Positions 1-8,418 of a stretch of DNA of 64,000 bases are shown here, piece after piece; within the stretch, counting starts at the first letter, position 1; each line of letters starts with the position of its first letter. Under the pieces are notes generated by a model that saw nothing but the letters and a program-made list of their open reading frames with translations, did not search any database and was not told the DNA's origin. A program made the position numbers and the translations under genes. This DNA comes from Pseudomonadota bacterium (GTDB taxonomy: Bacteria > Pseudomonadota > Alphaproteobacteria > Sphingomonadales > Sphingomonadaceae), in the NCBI GenBank assembly GCA_023424095.1, contig JAFAEG010000055.1, positions 1-64,000 on the forward strand. The letters are read 5' to 3'.

Positions 1-730
1 AGGCCTGGCCCTGGGCGGCGGTGAACTGGCCCTGCTGGCCGCGCAATTCGGCGGCGGCGCGCTCCAGCGAGCGAAGCCGCGTCTGCGAGACGAAGCCGCG
101 CTCGGCGAGCGGGCGGAGCACGCGGATTTCCTCGTCGATCAGGCGGAGCTGATCGCGCGCCGAGGCGGTCAGGCTGCTCGCCCCCTGCCCCTGATTGCCG
201 GCGCCGGCCGCGCGCTGCGACAGCGCCCCGGCCTCGGCCTGCAACTGGGCGGTGCGGGCATTCAGCTCGGCGCGCTCCTGGATCAGCGCCAGCCGCGCCG
301 TCTCGCGGTCGGCGGGATGGATGTCGGCGAACTCAGGTGGCGACGGCACGTCGGTGCGGCCCTGCGCCTCCGCCTCCAGCCGCGAACGGCGGGCGAGCAG
401 GCGGGTGACCTGCACTGCCAGCGCGCGCTCCTGCGCCTCCACGTCGGCGGCAGCGAGGCGCAGCAGCACTTCGCCCTCGCGCACCCTCTGGCCCTCGCGG
501 ACGTAGAGCGCGCCGACCACGCCGCCCTCGCGATGCTGCACCGCCTTGCGCTGGTCCGACACAACTACCTGGCCCTGCGCATAAGCGGCGGCATCCATCC
601 GCACGAAGGCGGCGAGCAGCAGGCCGACGACCAGAATGGCGATGACGATGCGGCCGACGCGGCGCTCGCGGCCGGGGTTCGCGACGTCGTCCTCGTCCTC
701 ATAATATTCGTCGTAAGGTGCGCTCGCCAT
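1..730 (-). CDS. HlyD-family periplasmic adaptor of a type I secretion system (partial, C-terminus beyond window)
   Basis: Membrane fusion protein that would link the inner-membrane ABC exporter to a TolC-type outer-membrane channel. The start ATG (730-728) overlaps the stop of the upstream ABC gene as ATGA. The visible 243 residues show an acidic cytoplasmic N-terminus (DEYYEDEDD), one membrane segment at about residues 26-43 (IVIAILVVGLLLAAFV), then a lipoyl/barrel-sandwich start (AVQHREGGVVGALYVREGQRV) and a long Glu/Ala/Arg-rich coiled coil. This is the layout of PrtE/HlyD adaptors. The C-terminal beta-barrel lies beyond position 1, and no outer-membrane channel gene is in the window. The family call is firm; the substrates are inferred from the adjacent RTX genes. 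Confidence 0.9.
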   Translation of the reverse strand, partial: MASAPYDEYYEDEDDVANPGRERRVGRIVIAILVVGLLLAAFVRMDAAAYAQGQVVVSDQRKAVQHREGGVVGALYVREGQRVREGEVLLRLAAADVEAQERALAVQVTRLLARRSRLEAEAQGRTDVPSPPEFADIHPADRETARLALIQERAELNARTAQLQAEAGALSQRAAGAGNQGQGASSLTASARDQLRLIDEEIRVLRPLAERGFVSQTRLRSLERAAAELRGQQGQFTAAQGQA

Positions 731-2466
731 CAGCTCTGCGCCTGCTGCTGCGGGTGGACCTGGCGCACGTTCGGCGCGGTGATCTTCGGCAGCACCTCGT
801 CACGCGGGCCGAACAGATGCACCTTGCCGCCATTGAGCACGAGCATCGCATCGATCACCGGCAGCACCGACAGGCGATGCGAGACCAGGATGATGGTGAC
901 GCCTTCCTCTTTCAATTTCTGCAGGGCGGCGAGCAAGGTGGCGTCGCCTTCCGTATCGAGGTGCGCGTTGGGCTCATCGAGCAGCAGGATGGACGGCGCG
1001 CCGTAGAGCGCGCGGGCGAGCGCGATACGCTGCGCCTGGCCGCTCGAAACGTTGCCGCCGCGCGCGGCCAGCGGATAATCATAGCCGCCGGGCAGGCGCA
1101 GGATGAATTCATGCGCGCCGGCGCGCTGCGCCGCCTGCACCGCGGCCGCGTCGATCGCCTCCGGATCGCCGCCCAGCGCACCATCGAAGCGGGAGATATT
1201 CTCCTTCACCGTGCCGGCGAACAAAGACGGGTCCTGCGGCAGCAGGCCGACATGGCGGGCGAGCAGATCGGCGTCCCAATCCTGCCGGTCCGCGCCGTCG
1301 AAGCGGATCGTGCCCGCGGTCGGCGCGCCGATGCCGGCGATCAGCCGAAGCAGGCTGGTCTTGCCCGCGCCGGACGGGCCGACGACGCCCAGCGCCTTGC
1401 CGGCGGGGATGGCGAAGCTGATGTCTTCGAGGATGGTCGGGCCTTCCGGACCAAGCTGCAGCCCGACCTGTTCGACCTGCACCGCGCCGATCGGAGCGGG
1501 CAGAGCCGTCCTTTGTTCGGCGATCGCATCGGACTTCAGCAGCTCGACGATCGAGGCATAGCCGGCCCGCGCCTGCGAAATGCCGCGCCAGGCGCCGAGC
1601 AATTGTTCGACCGGAGCCAAAGCGCGGGAGATCAGGAAGGTGGAGGCGAAGATCGCGCCCGCAGAAATCTCCTGGTGGATCGCCAGCCAGGCGCCGAGTC
1701 CGAGGCCGAGCGACTGCAGCGACATGCGGGCGAAGCGCGAATAGCCGCCATAGCGGCCGGCCGAGAAGCTCGCATGGGTCTGCCGCTCCAGCATGCCGTC
1801 GCGCAGTCGAAGCTGCCGCTCGATCATCGCCGGGCCCATGCCGAGCGCGCGCACCGCGTCCCGCTCCGCCAGCATCTGATCCTGCGCGACATAGGATTTG
1901 GCGGCGACTTCCTGCGCCTCCTGCAATTTCGGGCCGGCGGCCTTCTCGTGCAGCCAGATCAGGGACGGCAGGAGGACCAGTCCGACCAATGCCAGTGCCC
2001 CGACCCAGGGATGCACCAGGAAACAGACGAAGACGTAGATCGGCGTCCAGGGCAGATCGCACATGGCGGAAAAAGCCGGGCCGCTGACCAATTGGCGAAG
2101 CGAATCGAATTCGCGCATCGCCTGGCGGCTCTGCGGGCTGGCGCTGCCCCGCAAAGCGGCGGCGAGGATGAGCGGGCTCAGTTCGCGGTCCAGCCGCACG
2201 CCGGCACGGGTGAGCAGACGGGCGCGCAACTGGTCGAGCACCGCCATTATCGCGAGCGCGAAAACGACGAGCACGGTGAGGAAGCCGAGCGTCGTCATGC
2301 TCTGCGTCGGCACCGCGCGATCGTAGATCTGCAGCATGTAGATGGTGGGCGCGAGGAACAGGATGTTGATGATCGCGCTGAACAAGGCGACCGACGTCGC
2401 GTGGCGTCGGCACGCCGCGAGTGCGCGCCGAATCGGCTCGATCGTTGATTCGCGCTGCCCGCCCAT
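730..2466 (-). CDS. Type I secretion ABC transporter, permease/ATPase (PrtD-like)
   Basis: Inner-membrane ATPase that drives one-step export of RTX proteins. The 578 residues are in the PrtD/AprD size class. The N-terminal half carries transmembrane segments (for example SVALFSAIINILFLAPTIYM and YVFVCFLVHPWVGALALVGL) and no C39 peptidase domain, so it should not cleave double-glycine leaders. The C-terminal ATPase has Walker A GPSGAGKT (about residues 361-368), signature VSSGQ, Walker B ILLLDEP and the H-loop SHR. The start ATG follows an AAGAGG ribosome site, 17 nt after the asparagine-synthase-like gene. It is coupled to the HlyD gene by ATGA. Likely clients are the four RTX proteins upstream; whether it also exports a modified peptide is unknown. 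Confidence 0.93.
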   Translation of the reverse strand: MGGQRESTIEPIRRALAACRRHATSVALFSAIINILFLAPTIYMLQIYDRAVPTQSMTTLGFLTVLVVFALAIMAVLDQLRARLLTRAGVRLDRELSPLILAAALRGSASPQSRQAMREFDSLRQLVSGPAFSAMCDLPWTPIYVFVCFLVHPWVGALALVGLVLLPSLIWLHEKAAGPKLQEAQEVAAKSYVAQDQMLAERDAVRALGMGPAMIERQLRLRDGMLERQTHASFSAGRYGGYSRFARMSLQSLGLGLGAWLAIHQEISAGAIFASTFLISRALAPVEQLLGAWRGISQARAGYASIVELLKSDAIAEQRTALPAPIGAVQVEQVGLQLGPEGPTILEDISFAIPAGKALGVVGPSGAGKTSLLRLIAGIGAPTAGTIRFDGADRQDWDADLLARHVGLLPQDPSLFAGTVKENISRFDGALGGDPEAIDAAAVQAAQRAGAHEFILRLPGGYDYPLAARGGNVSSGQAQRIALARALYGAPSILLLDEPNAHLDTEGDATLLAALQKLKEEGVTIILVSHRLSVLPVIDAMLVLNGGKVHLFGPRDEVLPKITAPNVRQVHPQQQAQS

Positions 2467-2483
2467 GGAAATGGCCTCTTAGC

Positions 2484-4217
2484 TCAAAGCCTTGCGCCTT
2501 GCCATGCGATTGCTTCGAGGCGGGACAAAGGCGCAGCGAGCGCGCCGGCGAAGGCCATGGCGGCGAGCGCGCGGGGGAAATGGACGCGGAAGAGGCGCTC
2601 GTCCTCCGCAGCAGGCGCGGTCAAAGCCTCCAACCGGTCGACGGCCGCGATCACGGCGTCGAAGTCGAGCAGGCGGCGAAGCATGTCATGCTCGAGATGC
2701 TGCGCGATCATGGCGCGCAGCCGGGGCGCGTGCCGCCGTAGCCGGTCGATCCAGTCGGCCGATTGATGGCCGCGCGGACGGTGGTTCACGAACGCGGCAG
2801 GGAGCAGTCCGGCGGCGACCGGCCGGCCGAGGCCGCGGTCGCCGAGCGCGACCAGGGTGCGCTCCGGGATGGTGAGCGTGAACTCGGCCAGGCGGCGATC
2901 GGCGAACGGATCGCGCACCGCCAGGCCCCAATGCGCCGCCATGCCCAGGAACAGAGCGGCGGGATCGAGCCGGCGGAGGAAATGGAGCCGCCGCTGTGCC
3001 CCGCCCGTGGGCAGGGGATCGCTGCCGACGATCGCCGCCGCCGCGGGCGCGAGCAAAGGGAAGGAAGGCGCCTTGCTGCGGAACGGCTGGAGCAAGGCGC
3101 GGGCGGCGCGCACGGCCGGCCCGCGCGGATCGCCCGCCATGCTGAAGGTGTAATTGCCGGTCTGGCCGACCAGCAGCAGTTCCGCCCCCGCCGTCCGCGC
3201 CGCATCGTTGATCGCCGCGCTCCAGCCGTGATTGTGGGGATTGGGCAAGGGCTGCTGATACAGGGCGGCAGAGGCGTCCAGCCAGGCGAGCGGATCATCG
3301 GCGGCGGTGACACGCCGATGCGCGACGCCCGGCAAGGCGGCGGCGGCGAGCGCGGCCTGCGCGCCCTCGTCGGAGAAGCGTTGTTCGTCGCCCGGAATGG
3401 CCGCGGGCACGGCGGTAAAGGCGTGGAGCCTGGCTTCGGGTTTCAGGCGCGCGGCAAGCGCGGTGATGGTGCTGCTGTCGAGCCCGGCGCTGAGGTGGGT
3501 CGCGATCACGCCCGGCGCGTCGGCCAGCCGGTCGCTAACCGCGGCTTCGAGCAGAGCGCGACATTCGGTGACGCTTTCGGCCGGGTCGCGACGCGCGTCC
3601 GGCCGGGTCGAGGGCTGCCACCAGGTGCTTCGGGTCACCCGGCCGCCTGCGATCATCACCATCTCGCCGGGCAGGACCCGTTCCACCCCGGCATGGAAGC
3701 TCGAGCGGGCTGAGGCGACGAAGCCGAGATAGGCGGCCAGCGCCTCCTCGCTCGCGGCATAGCGCGCAAACGCGTCGGCGCGGGAGGCGAAGGACGAACC
3801 GTCCGCCAGGAAGAAAAGCGGCCGCTGGCCCAGCGCATCGCGAACCAGGACGAGCTGCCGCTGTTCGGTATCCCAAACCGCGAAGGCATAGTCGCCGTAA
3901 AGCTGCTGCGGGGCGGCGACGCCCCAGCGCTCCCATGCCGCCAGGATCAAGGCGGCGTCCGGCGTCGCGGGCGGCTGGTCGAGGGCGTCGCACAGGCCGG
4001 CCCGGTCATCGAACCTGGCATCGGCGACGATTGCGAAGCGCGTGCTGACGGCGAACCCGCCCGCGCCCGTTACGCCGAGCGCGAGGCCGACGGCTGAGCG
4101 AACGATCGCCGTATCACCTTCGCCCGCGGCCGGGTGCTGGCGCGCCAGCAGCCGCCAGACCTGTTCTTCATTATTCTGGGGAGAAGCCTGGCTCTGACAG
4201 CCGGCGAGCAGCCTCAA
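2484..4217 (-). CDS. Asparagine-synthase-like protein (lasso-peptide-cyclase type)
   Basis: 577-residue AsnB-like protein. Residues about 35-200 resemble a class II glutaminase fold (YGDYAFAVWD, DALGQRPLFF), but there is no Cys at position 2, so glutaminase activity is doubtful. The synthetase domain keeps the ATP-pyrophosphatase loop SAGLDSS (243-249). Relatives called LarC/McjC adenylate a side-chain carboxylate of a RiPP precursor and close the macrolactam. The start is TTG and overlaps the PqqD-like stop as TTGA, implying translational coupling. Its place directly after a PqqD-like gene and a 53-codon peptide gene argues for a peptide-modifying role rather than asparagine synthesis. Function inferred from family and context. 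Confidence 0.78.
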   Translation of the reverse strand: MRLLAGCQSQASPQNNEEQVWRLLARQHPAAGEGDTAIVRSAVGLALGVTGAGGFAVSTRFAIVADARFDDRAGLCDALDQPPATPDAALILAAWERWGVAAPQQLYGDYAFAVWDTEQRQLVLVRDALGQRPLFFLADGSSFASRADAFARYAASEEALAAYLGFVASARSSFHAGVERVLPGEMVMIAGGRVTRSTWWQPSTRPDARRDPAESVTECRALLEAAVSDRLADAPGVIATHLSAGLDSSTITALAARLKPEARLHAFTAVPAAIPGDEQRFSDEGAQAALAAAALPGVAHRRVTAADDPLAWLDASAALYQQPLPNPHNHGWSAAINDAARTAGAELLLVGQTGNYTFSMAGDPRGPAVRAARALLQPFRSKAPSFPLLAPAAAAIVGSDPLPTGGAQRRLHFLRRLDPAALFLGMAAHWGLAVRDPFADRRLAEFTLTIPERTLVALGDRGLGRPVAAGLLPAAFVNHRPRGHQSADWIDRLRRHAPRLRAMIAQHLEHDMLRRLLDFDAVIAAVDRLEALTAPAAEDERLFRVHFPRALAAMAFAGALAAPLSRLEAIAWQGARL

Positions 4218-4504
4218 GGCGCGGCGGCGACCGTCACCAGACCAGCGTCGGTCAGCTCCCGAACAAGGCGCGCGACATCGTCGCGGCAGCCATTGGCGGT
4301 CGTCTCGAACTCGAGACTCAAATCATTGAGGAGGGTATCGAAGGCCTTGGGTTGCGCGAGCTGGCGCCAGATCGCGGCGGCAGTCTCGTTGAAACCATAG
4401 CATAGCCCGGTATCGACATTGAGGCCGACCAGGTCCCGCTCCAGCGGCGCTTCCATCAGCTCACGGGCGCGTGAGATAGTCGCGTGCCCGGCAATCGCAG
4501 TCAC
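4214..4504 (-). CDS. PqqD-family peptide-recognition protein (RRE, lasso B1-like)
   Basis: 96 residues with the PqqD pattern: an N-terminal strand region, then LVGLNVDTGLCYGFNETAAAIW, which matches the family core '..lv.ld..tg..y.LN.ta..iW', then a C-terminal helical part ending with a predicted winged-helix strand (LVRELTDAGLV). Such domains bind leader peptides and present them to modifying enzymes; in lasso pathways this is the B1 role. The GTG start overlaps the stop of the upstream peptide gene (GTGA), and its stop overlaps the TTG of the AsnB-like gene. The three genes therefore form one tightly coupled unit. The family call is strong, the partner is inferred. Confidence 0.82.
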   Translation of the reverse strand: MTAIAGHATISRARELMEAPLERDLVGLNVDTGLCYGFNETAAAIWRQLAQPKAFDTLLNDLSLEFETTANGCRDDVARLVRELTDAGLVTVAAAP

Positions 4505-4662
4505 GAACTGGCGATTGCGAAGATGCCTTCCGGATTGATCGGGTTGGGACCTGCTTCAGCCGACCCGGCCTGCATCGTGCGGAGTTCCGGCGCGATCCAA
4601 GGACGACGGGCTGTTGCGGACTGCGCCTGCCCCGCGGGCGCACCATGATTCTTTTCGCTCAT
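4501..4662 (-). CDS. Candidate RiPP precursor peptide (53 aa, lasso-like)
   Basis: Small ORF with ATG at 4662-4660 and TGA at 4503-4501, overlapping the GTG of the PqqD-like gene by 4 nt. The N-terminal half is polar. It is followed by W22-x2-P25-x-L27-x5-G33, close to the Y/W-x2-P-x-L-x-G motif of leaders bound by lasso B1 proteins. If the core starts at G38, Glu45 is at core position 8 (G38-PNPINP-E45), a legal lasso ring size, with a tail GIFAIASS ending in two serines. No Thr is at the usual -2 position (Glu36 is there) and no strong Shine-Dalgarno is seen. The precursor role is inferred from position and motifs. Confidence 0.6.
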   Translation of the reverse strand: MSEKNHGAPAGQAQSATARRPWIAPELRTMQAGSAEAGPNPINPEGIFAIASS

Positions 4663-4684
4663 GGCAAAAGTGTAGCATCGAATC

Positions 4685-7600
4685 TCAAATAAGGAAGTCG
4701 TTCGTTAGCAACCCGAACCGCACCTCCATTTGCGGCTCGACACGGACGATTTCGGGCAAGGCCACCAGGTCCACCGGGTAACCATCATTTAGGCTCGCGG
4801 GCGCCAAAACGCCGTCGCCCGACACCGCTGCCAGGCCGGCCGGGTCTGCCGCGATACCGGACAGGTCCAGGTCGACAAGATCCGGCCCGGCCTTGTCGCC
4901 GGCGAACAGGATCATGCCGGCGTCGCTGCCCTGACTATTGCCCTTGCCGGGCGCCAGAGCGGCCTGACCAGCGCCGCCGTTCAGGCCCGCAAAGTCGGCG
5001 GCCGTCAGCGCGTGGCCATCGCTGACCGTCACGTCGATGACCATGTCGGCAATGGCGTCGCCATTGATGAAGACATTCACCGTCGCCTGATTGCCGTTCT
5101 GGATCACCTGAACCTGTCCGGCGCCGGTGGGCGCGCCGCTGCCGATGAAGGTGAAGGCGGAAAGAGCATTGTTCGAGGCCAGTTCGATCAGATGGATCGT
5201 ATCGCCGGTCGAGAAATCGAGGATCCGATCGCGCGCGTCGGGGCTCGAGGAACTGGCCAGAGCATAGCGGAACTGATCATTGCCAGCGCCGCCGTGCAGA
5301 ACATCCGCTCCACCCAGGCCGTAGATGATGTCGTCGCCTGCACCGCCCCAGATATCATCCGCCTGCCAGCTGCCGGTGATCGAGTCATTGCCCGCGCCGG
5401 AATAGATGGCGAACGAACCGTCCGTCTCGGCGCCACCAAAGAAATGAAGGCGCTCGCCCGCTTGCAGAGTGGTGGCCGAGACGATCAGGCGCTCGCCGGC
5501 GCCGACATTATTGTTGTGCATGAAGAGCGCATAATCGGCCACGCCGCCACCGGCCCCAAAGCGATTGTCGTTCGCCGAGAGCAAAACGATGAACTCGACA
5601 TCGTTCAGCTGGTTCGCGCCAAAGACCAGACTGTCGGCGCCGCTGAAATTGCCCTGGAACCCGACCTGGTCCGATCCGCCGCCGCCATTCACAACGTCGC
5701 CGACGCCGAACCGGCCCTGCCCGAAGAAGAAGCCGTCGTCACCAGCGCCGCCGGTGAAATCGTTCGTGCCGAGCCCGCCATAGATCAGGAAGGAGCCGTC
5801 CGTCTCGGCCGCGCCATTGAAGGTGAAATTCTCCCCCGCGCGCAGGGTGTTCGCGAACACGGTCAGCATCTGGCCTGCGGCCACCGTCGAGTCCACGGAG
5901 GTGAGTTTGTAGGACAGGTTCGTGCCCGTCGCGCCGCCGAAGCGATTGTCGTCGCCCGCAAGCAGCACCAATTGTTCGATGCCGGTCAGGGCCCCGAGCG
6001 TCCGGCCGGCGCTGTAATCGCCCTGCATCCCCAATTGATCGCGATTGCCGGCACCACCGTCGACCACATCGGCATTGGTATAGGCCGCGCCGAAATAGAA
6101 ACCGTCATTGCCCGCGCCGCCGCTCGCGACGTCGTTGCCGCCGTCGCGCAGATCAATGAGGTCGTCGCCAGCTCCGCCCACGATCAAATTGTTCTGCTCG
6201 TTGCCGCGCAGGATGGCGGCCCCATCCCCGACATAGGTCAGTTTCTCGATGTTCTGCGGCAGGACATATTGGCCGAGCGTGGTGCGGACTTCGTCATAGC
6301 CGCTGCCGGCCCCTTCGATGATCTGGGTATTGGGATTGCTGACGACATAGATGGCGTCGGCGAAGCCGCCCAGGATCTGCCCCATGTGGACGACGGTGTT
6401 CAGGTCGGCGACGACGCCAGCTGCGTCGATGATGTCGACCTCGATCAGCCGGGCGCGCGTGCCCGGATCCTGTCCACCACTCGAAAAGGTAATGCTCTGC
6501 AACAGCGCCTCGACGGCCGCGGCCGTCGCGGCACCGTTGAGCGCGACGACCAGATCGGTTCCGCCAGTCCCGCCACTCAAAGTGCCGACGACGATCCCTT
6601 CATAGCGCACCTGATTGCCGGTGACGCTGATCCCGGCGACCGCGCCGGGAAGAATTTCGAGCTCGTCCGCCGGCGCCCAATAGGCCCGGAACCCGACGAC
6701 GATGGAGCCCCCTGCGAAGTTGCCGAACGCAGCCGCCGGCATCGGCACGGCGGGAAAGAGCAGAGTGTCCGCATGCACGCCGCCAAAGCCGACGCGGGTG
6801 ACATAGCCATCATTGATGAGCACGGTTTCCGGCGACACCTCAGCGTTGCCGCCGACGGGAAACATCAGGCCGCCGCTGCCCCGCGCCTCGATCACGCCGC
6901 CGATCCAAATCAGGCCAGACGTCGCATCCAGCCCGGCGATGCCGATCTTTTTATTCGGGTCGATCAGGGCGATGGCATGACTGTCGGTAACCACGAAAAC
7001 GTGCGGGACCGCGCCGTCGTCATTGTGGACGGCCATTCCAAAGACTCCGCCCTGGAAAGTCGAGTTGATCGCCGACCCTTCGATCAGATACCCGGAAAAG
7101 CCGATATAATCGTGCGAGATGAAGGTCGAATTCTCGATCCGCAGATTTAGCGTTGGCAGGGCGCTATGGTCGATAAGACCATAGCCCGAATTGGGCAGAG
7201 TGATCTCTACGCGGCTGTTGAGAATTGAGATATTCTCCAGCGGCCGCACCCCGGAAATAAGGCTGAAACCGAGCAGCGCGTTGCCGAACCCCGATACACC
7301 ATCATAGGTGATGTTCTTCGACCCCAGCAGGGGATGGAAATAAGCTTCGGTCGAGATGTCGCCATCGCCGTCGGAGGCGTGAACGTTGGTGTAGGTCACA
7401 CCGTCGCCGAACATCACCTCATAGTGAACCTGCGAATTGTAGGTCCGGATATCGCTATAGCTGCCGCTCGTCGGCCTGGCAGTGGGATCGCCCGCATTCA
7501 GCGCGTTGCCGTCGCCGAGTGCGTAATGCGCATAGCCCGTCACATTGGCGACATCCACCCGCGTGACCTCGAACCCTTCGGCCATATTGAGAAACAGGCC

Positions 7601-8047
7601 GTGCGATCTGATCCCCGCCGGCATGATCTTGTTCGCGTCGATCAGGAAGTCGGACAAGGTGACATCGATGGCACGAGGCTCCGTCTCAACGATGCCGGCA
7701 TTGCCCATGCGGCCGAAGAAATCCGAGTTCGCCAGGACCGTCGTCGCGTCGCGTCCCGCGCCGGTCAGATGCGCTCCGGACGGCAGGGAGATTGGCGAGC
7801 TGACGGTGAACACCCCCTCGCCCAGCCGGACCTCGGCAACACCCGGTTCGCGCAAAGCGGCGTTGATGATCGCCGCATAATCGGTGACCCCGTCGATCAG
7901 CTCGATCGTGATGATGCCGTCAGCGGATGGGGTGAGCGTATCAAGCGGCGGTCCGGCGACGGGTCCATCCTGCACCACCACCATCGAGCCGTCACGCGGC
8001 TCGAACACCGGCGCTCCCCGCGCGCCGTTATGCTCCCGGACGTTCAC
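4685..8047 (-). CDS. RTX protein with N-terminal right-handed beta-helix (AlgE/pectate-lyase-like), type I secreted
   Basis: 1120 residues. Residues about 45-400 look like a right-handed beta-helix of the pectate-lyase/alginate-epimerase kind: YAAIINAALREPGVAEVRLGEG, then SSPISLPSGAHLTGAG, then Asn/Ile-rich coils (ENISILNSRVEI, LNLRIENSTFISHDYIG). Residues about 625-1020 are the C-terminal module shared with three neighbours, including RTX nonapeptides (GGAGDDIIYGLGGADVLHGG). The tail ends NDFLI, consistent with a type I secretion signal. The GTG start has GGAG 7 nt upstream, and an AT-rich inverted repeat lies just beyond it. The catalytic function (epimerase, lyase or merely structural) cannot be decided by eye. 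Confidence 0.8.
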   Translation of the reverse strand: MNVREHNGARGAPVFEPRDGSMVVVQDGPVAGPPLDTLTPSADGIITIELIDGVTDYAAIINAALREPGVAEVRLGEGVFTVSSPISLPSGAHLTGAGRDATTVLANSDFFGRMGNAGIVETEPRAIDVTLSDFLIDANKIMPAGIRSHGLFLNMAEGFEVTRVDVANVTGYAHYALGDGNALNAGDPTARPTSGSYSDIRTYNSQVHYEVMFGDGVTYTNVHASDGDGDISTEAYFHPLLGSKNITYDGVSGFGNALLGFSLISGVRPLENISILNSRVEITLPNSGYGLIDHSALPTLNLRIENSTFISHDYIGFSGYLIEGSAINSTFQGGVFGMAVHNDDGAVPHVFVVTDSHAIALIDPNKKIGIAGLDATSGLIWIGGVIEARGSGGLMFPVGGNAEVSPETVLINDGYVTRVGFGGVHADTLLFPAVPMPAAAFGNFAGGSIVVGFRAYWAPADELEILPGAVAGISVTGNQVRYEGIVVGTLSGGTGGTDLVVALNGAATAAAVEALLQSITFSSGGQDPGTRARLIEVDIIDAAGVVADLNTVVHMGQILGGFADAIYVVSNPNTQIIEGAGSGYDEVRTTLGQYVLPQNIEKLTYVGDGAAILRGNEQNNLIVGGAGDDLIDLRDGGNDVASGGAGNDGFYFGAAYTNADVVDGGAGNRDQLGMQGDYSAGRTLGALTGIEQLVLLAGDDNRFGGATGTNLSYKLTSVDSTVAAGQMLTVFANTLRAGENFTFNGAAETDGSFLIYGGLGTNDFTGGAGDDGFFFGQGRFGVGDVVNGGGGSDQVGFQGNFSGADSLVFGANQLNDVEFIVLLSANDNRFGAGGGVADYALFMHNNNVGAGERLIVSATTLQAGERLHFFGGAETDGSFAIYSGAGNDSITGSWQADDIWGGAGDDIIYGLGGADVLHGGAGNDQFRYALASSSSPDARDRILDFSTGDTIHLIELASNNALSAFTFIGSGAPTGAGQVQVIQNGNQATVNVFINGDAIADMVIDVTVSDGHALTAADFAGLNGGAGQAALAPGKGNSQGSDAGMILFAGDKAGPDLVDLDLSGIAADPAGLAAVSGDGVLAPASLNDGYPVDLVALPEIVRVEPQMEVRFGLLTNDFLI

Positions 8048-8064
8048 ACCCGCTCCAATATAAT

Positions 8065-8091
8065 TAATATCAATTAAGTATATTGATATTA
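8065..8091. promoter_or_regulatory. AT-rich inverted repeat upstream of the beta-helix RTX gene
   Basis: Perfect 10-bp arms TAATATCAAT (8065-8074) and ATTGATATTA (8082-8091) are separated by 7 bp, 18 bp before the GTG of the minus-strand gene. The stretch 8056-8092 is almost pure A/T in an otherwise very GC-rich locus. It could be a repressor/activator operator at the promoter or a 5'-UTR hairpin. Confidence 0.55.
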
Positions 8092-8418
8092 CAGCAACAG
8101 GGCCTCAAAGTCACGGTCGGATCCGGCGCAAGACACGCTATTCACGGCCAGCGCACGCCAAAGTCGTGCGACAGACTGGTAACGAGCACCCGAAAGCGCT
8201 TGAATTGCACGATATTTTTCGTTGCGTTCCCAAAATGACCGGCGCGCCAACTTTTTCTCCGAATTGGGCGGGAAGGCTGTCGGTCTGCTTCCGTAACGAA
8301 GCGTATGCTGGAAGCGCGTTGCGCCGGCTGCAAACGCAGCGGGTGCGGCTGCTGCAGACGCAGCAAAGCCACCCCCGAAACCGGGGGTGGCGCGTGCGTT
8401 TGCGAGAAACGTCGAGGG
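8092..8418. other. Intergenic region between M10 protease and beta-helix genes
   Basis: About 330 bp with no credible gene. It contains the hairpin at 8368-8391 that probably ends the protease transcript, and it presumably supplies a promoter for the beta-helix/RiPP/secretion genes. Short open frames here are poor in sphingomonad-like codon pattern and lack ribosome sites. Confidence 0.5.
8368..8391 (-). terminator. Hairpin after the M10 protease gene
   Basis: GCCACCCCC (8368-8376) pairs with GGGGGTGGC (8383-8391) around a 6-nt loop whose outer bases can pair too. On the minus strand it is followed by only TTT, so it is a strong hairpin with a weak U-tract; intrinsic or Rho-assisted termination is likely. 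Confidence 0.55.

Noticed and set aside
4461..4646. Alternative 61-codon frame overlapping the peptide gene
   Set aside because: Arg-rich out-of-frame product without coupling to the PqqD-like gene; the 53-codon frame has the GTGA overlap and the leader-like motif.
8142..8372. 76-codon minus-strand frame in the 8.1-8.4 kb gap
   Set aside because: It starts in the terminator-like hairpin, has no ribosome site and an Arg/Gln-rich composition typical of chance GC-rich frames.
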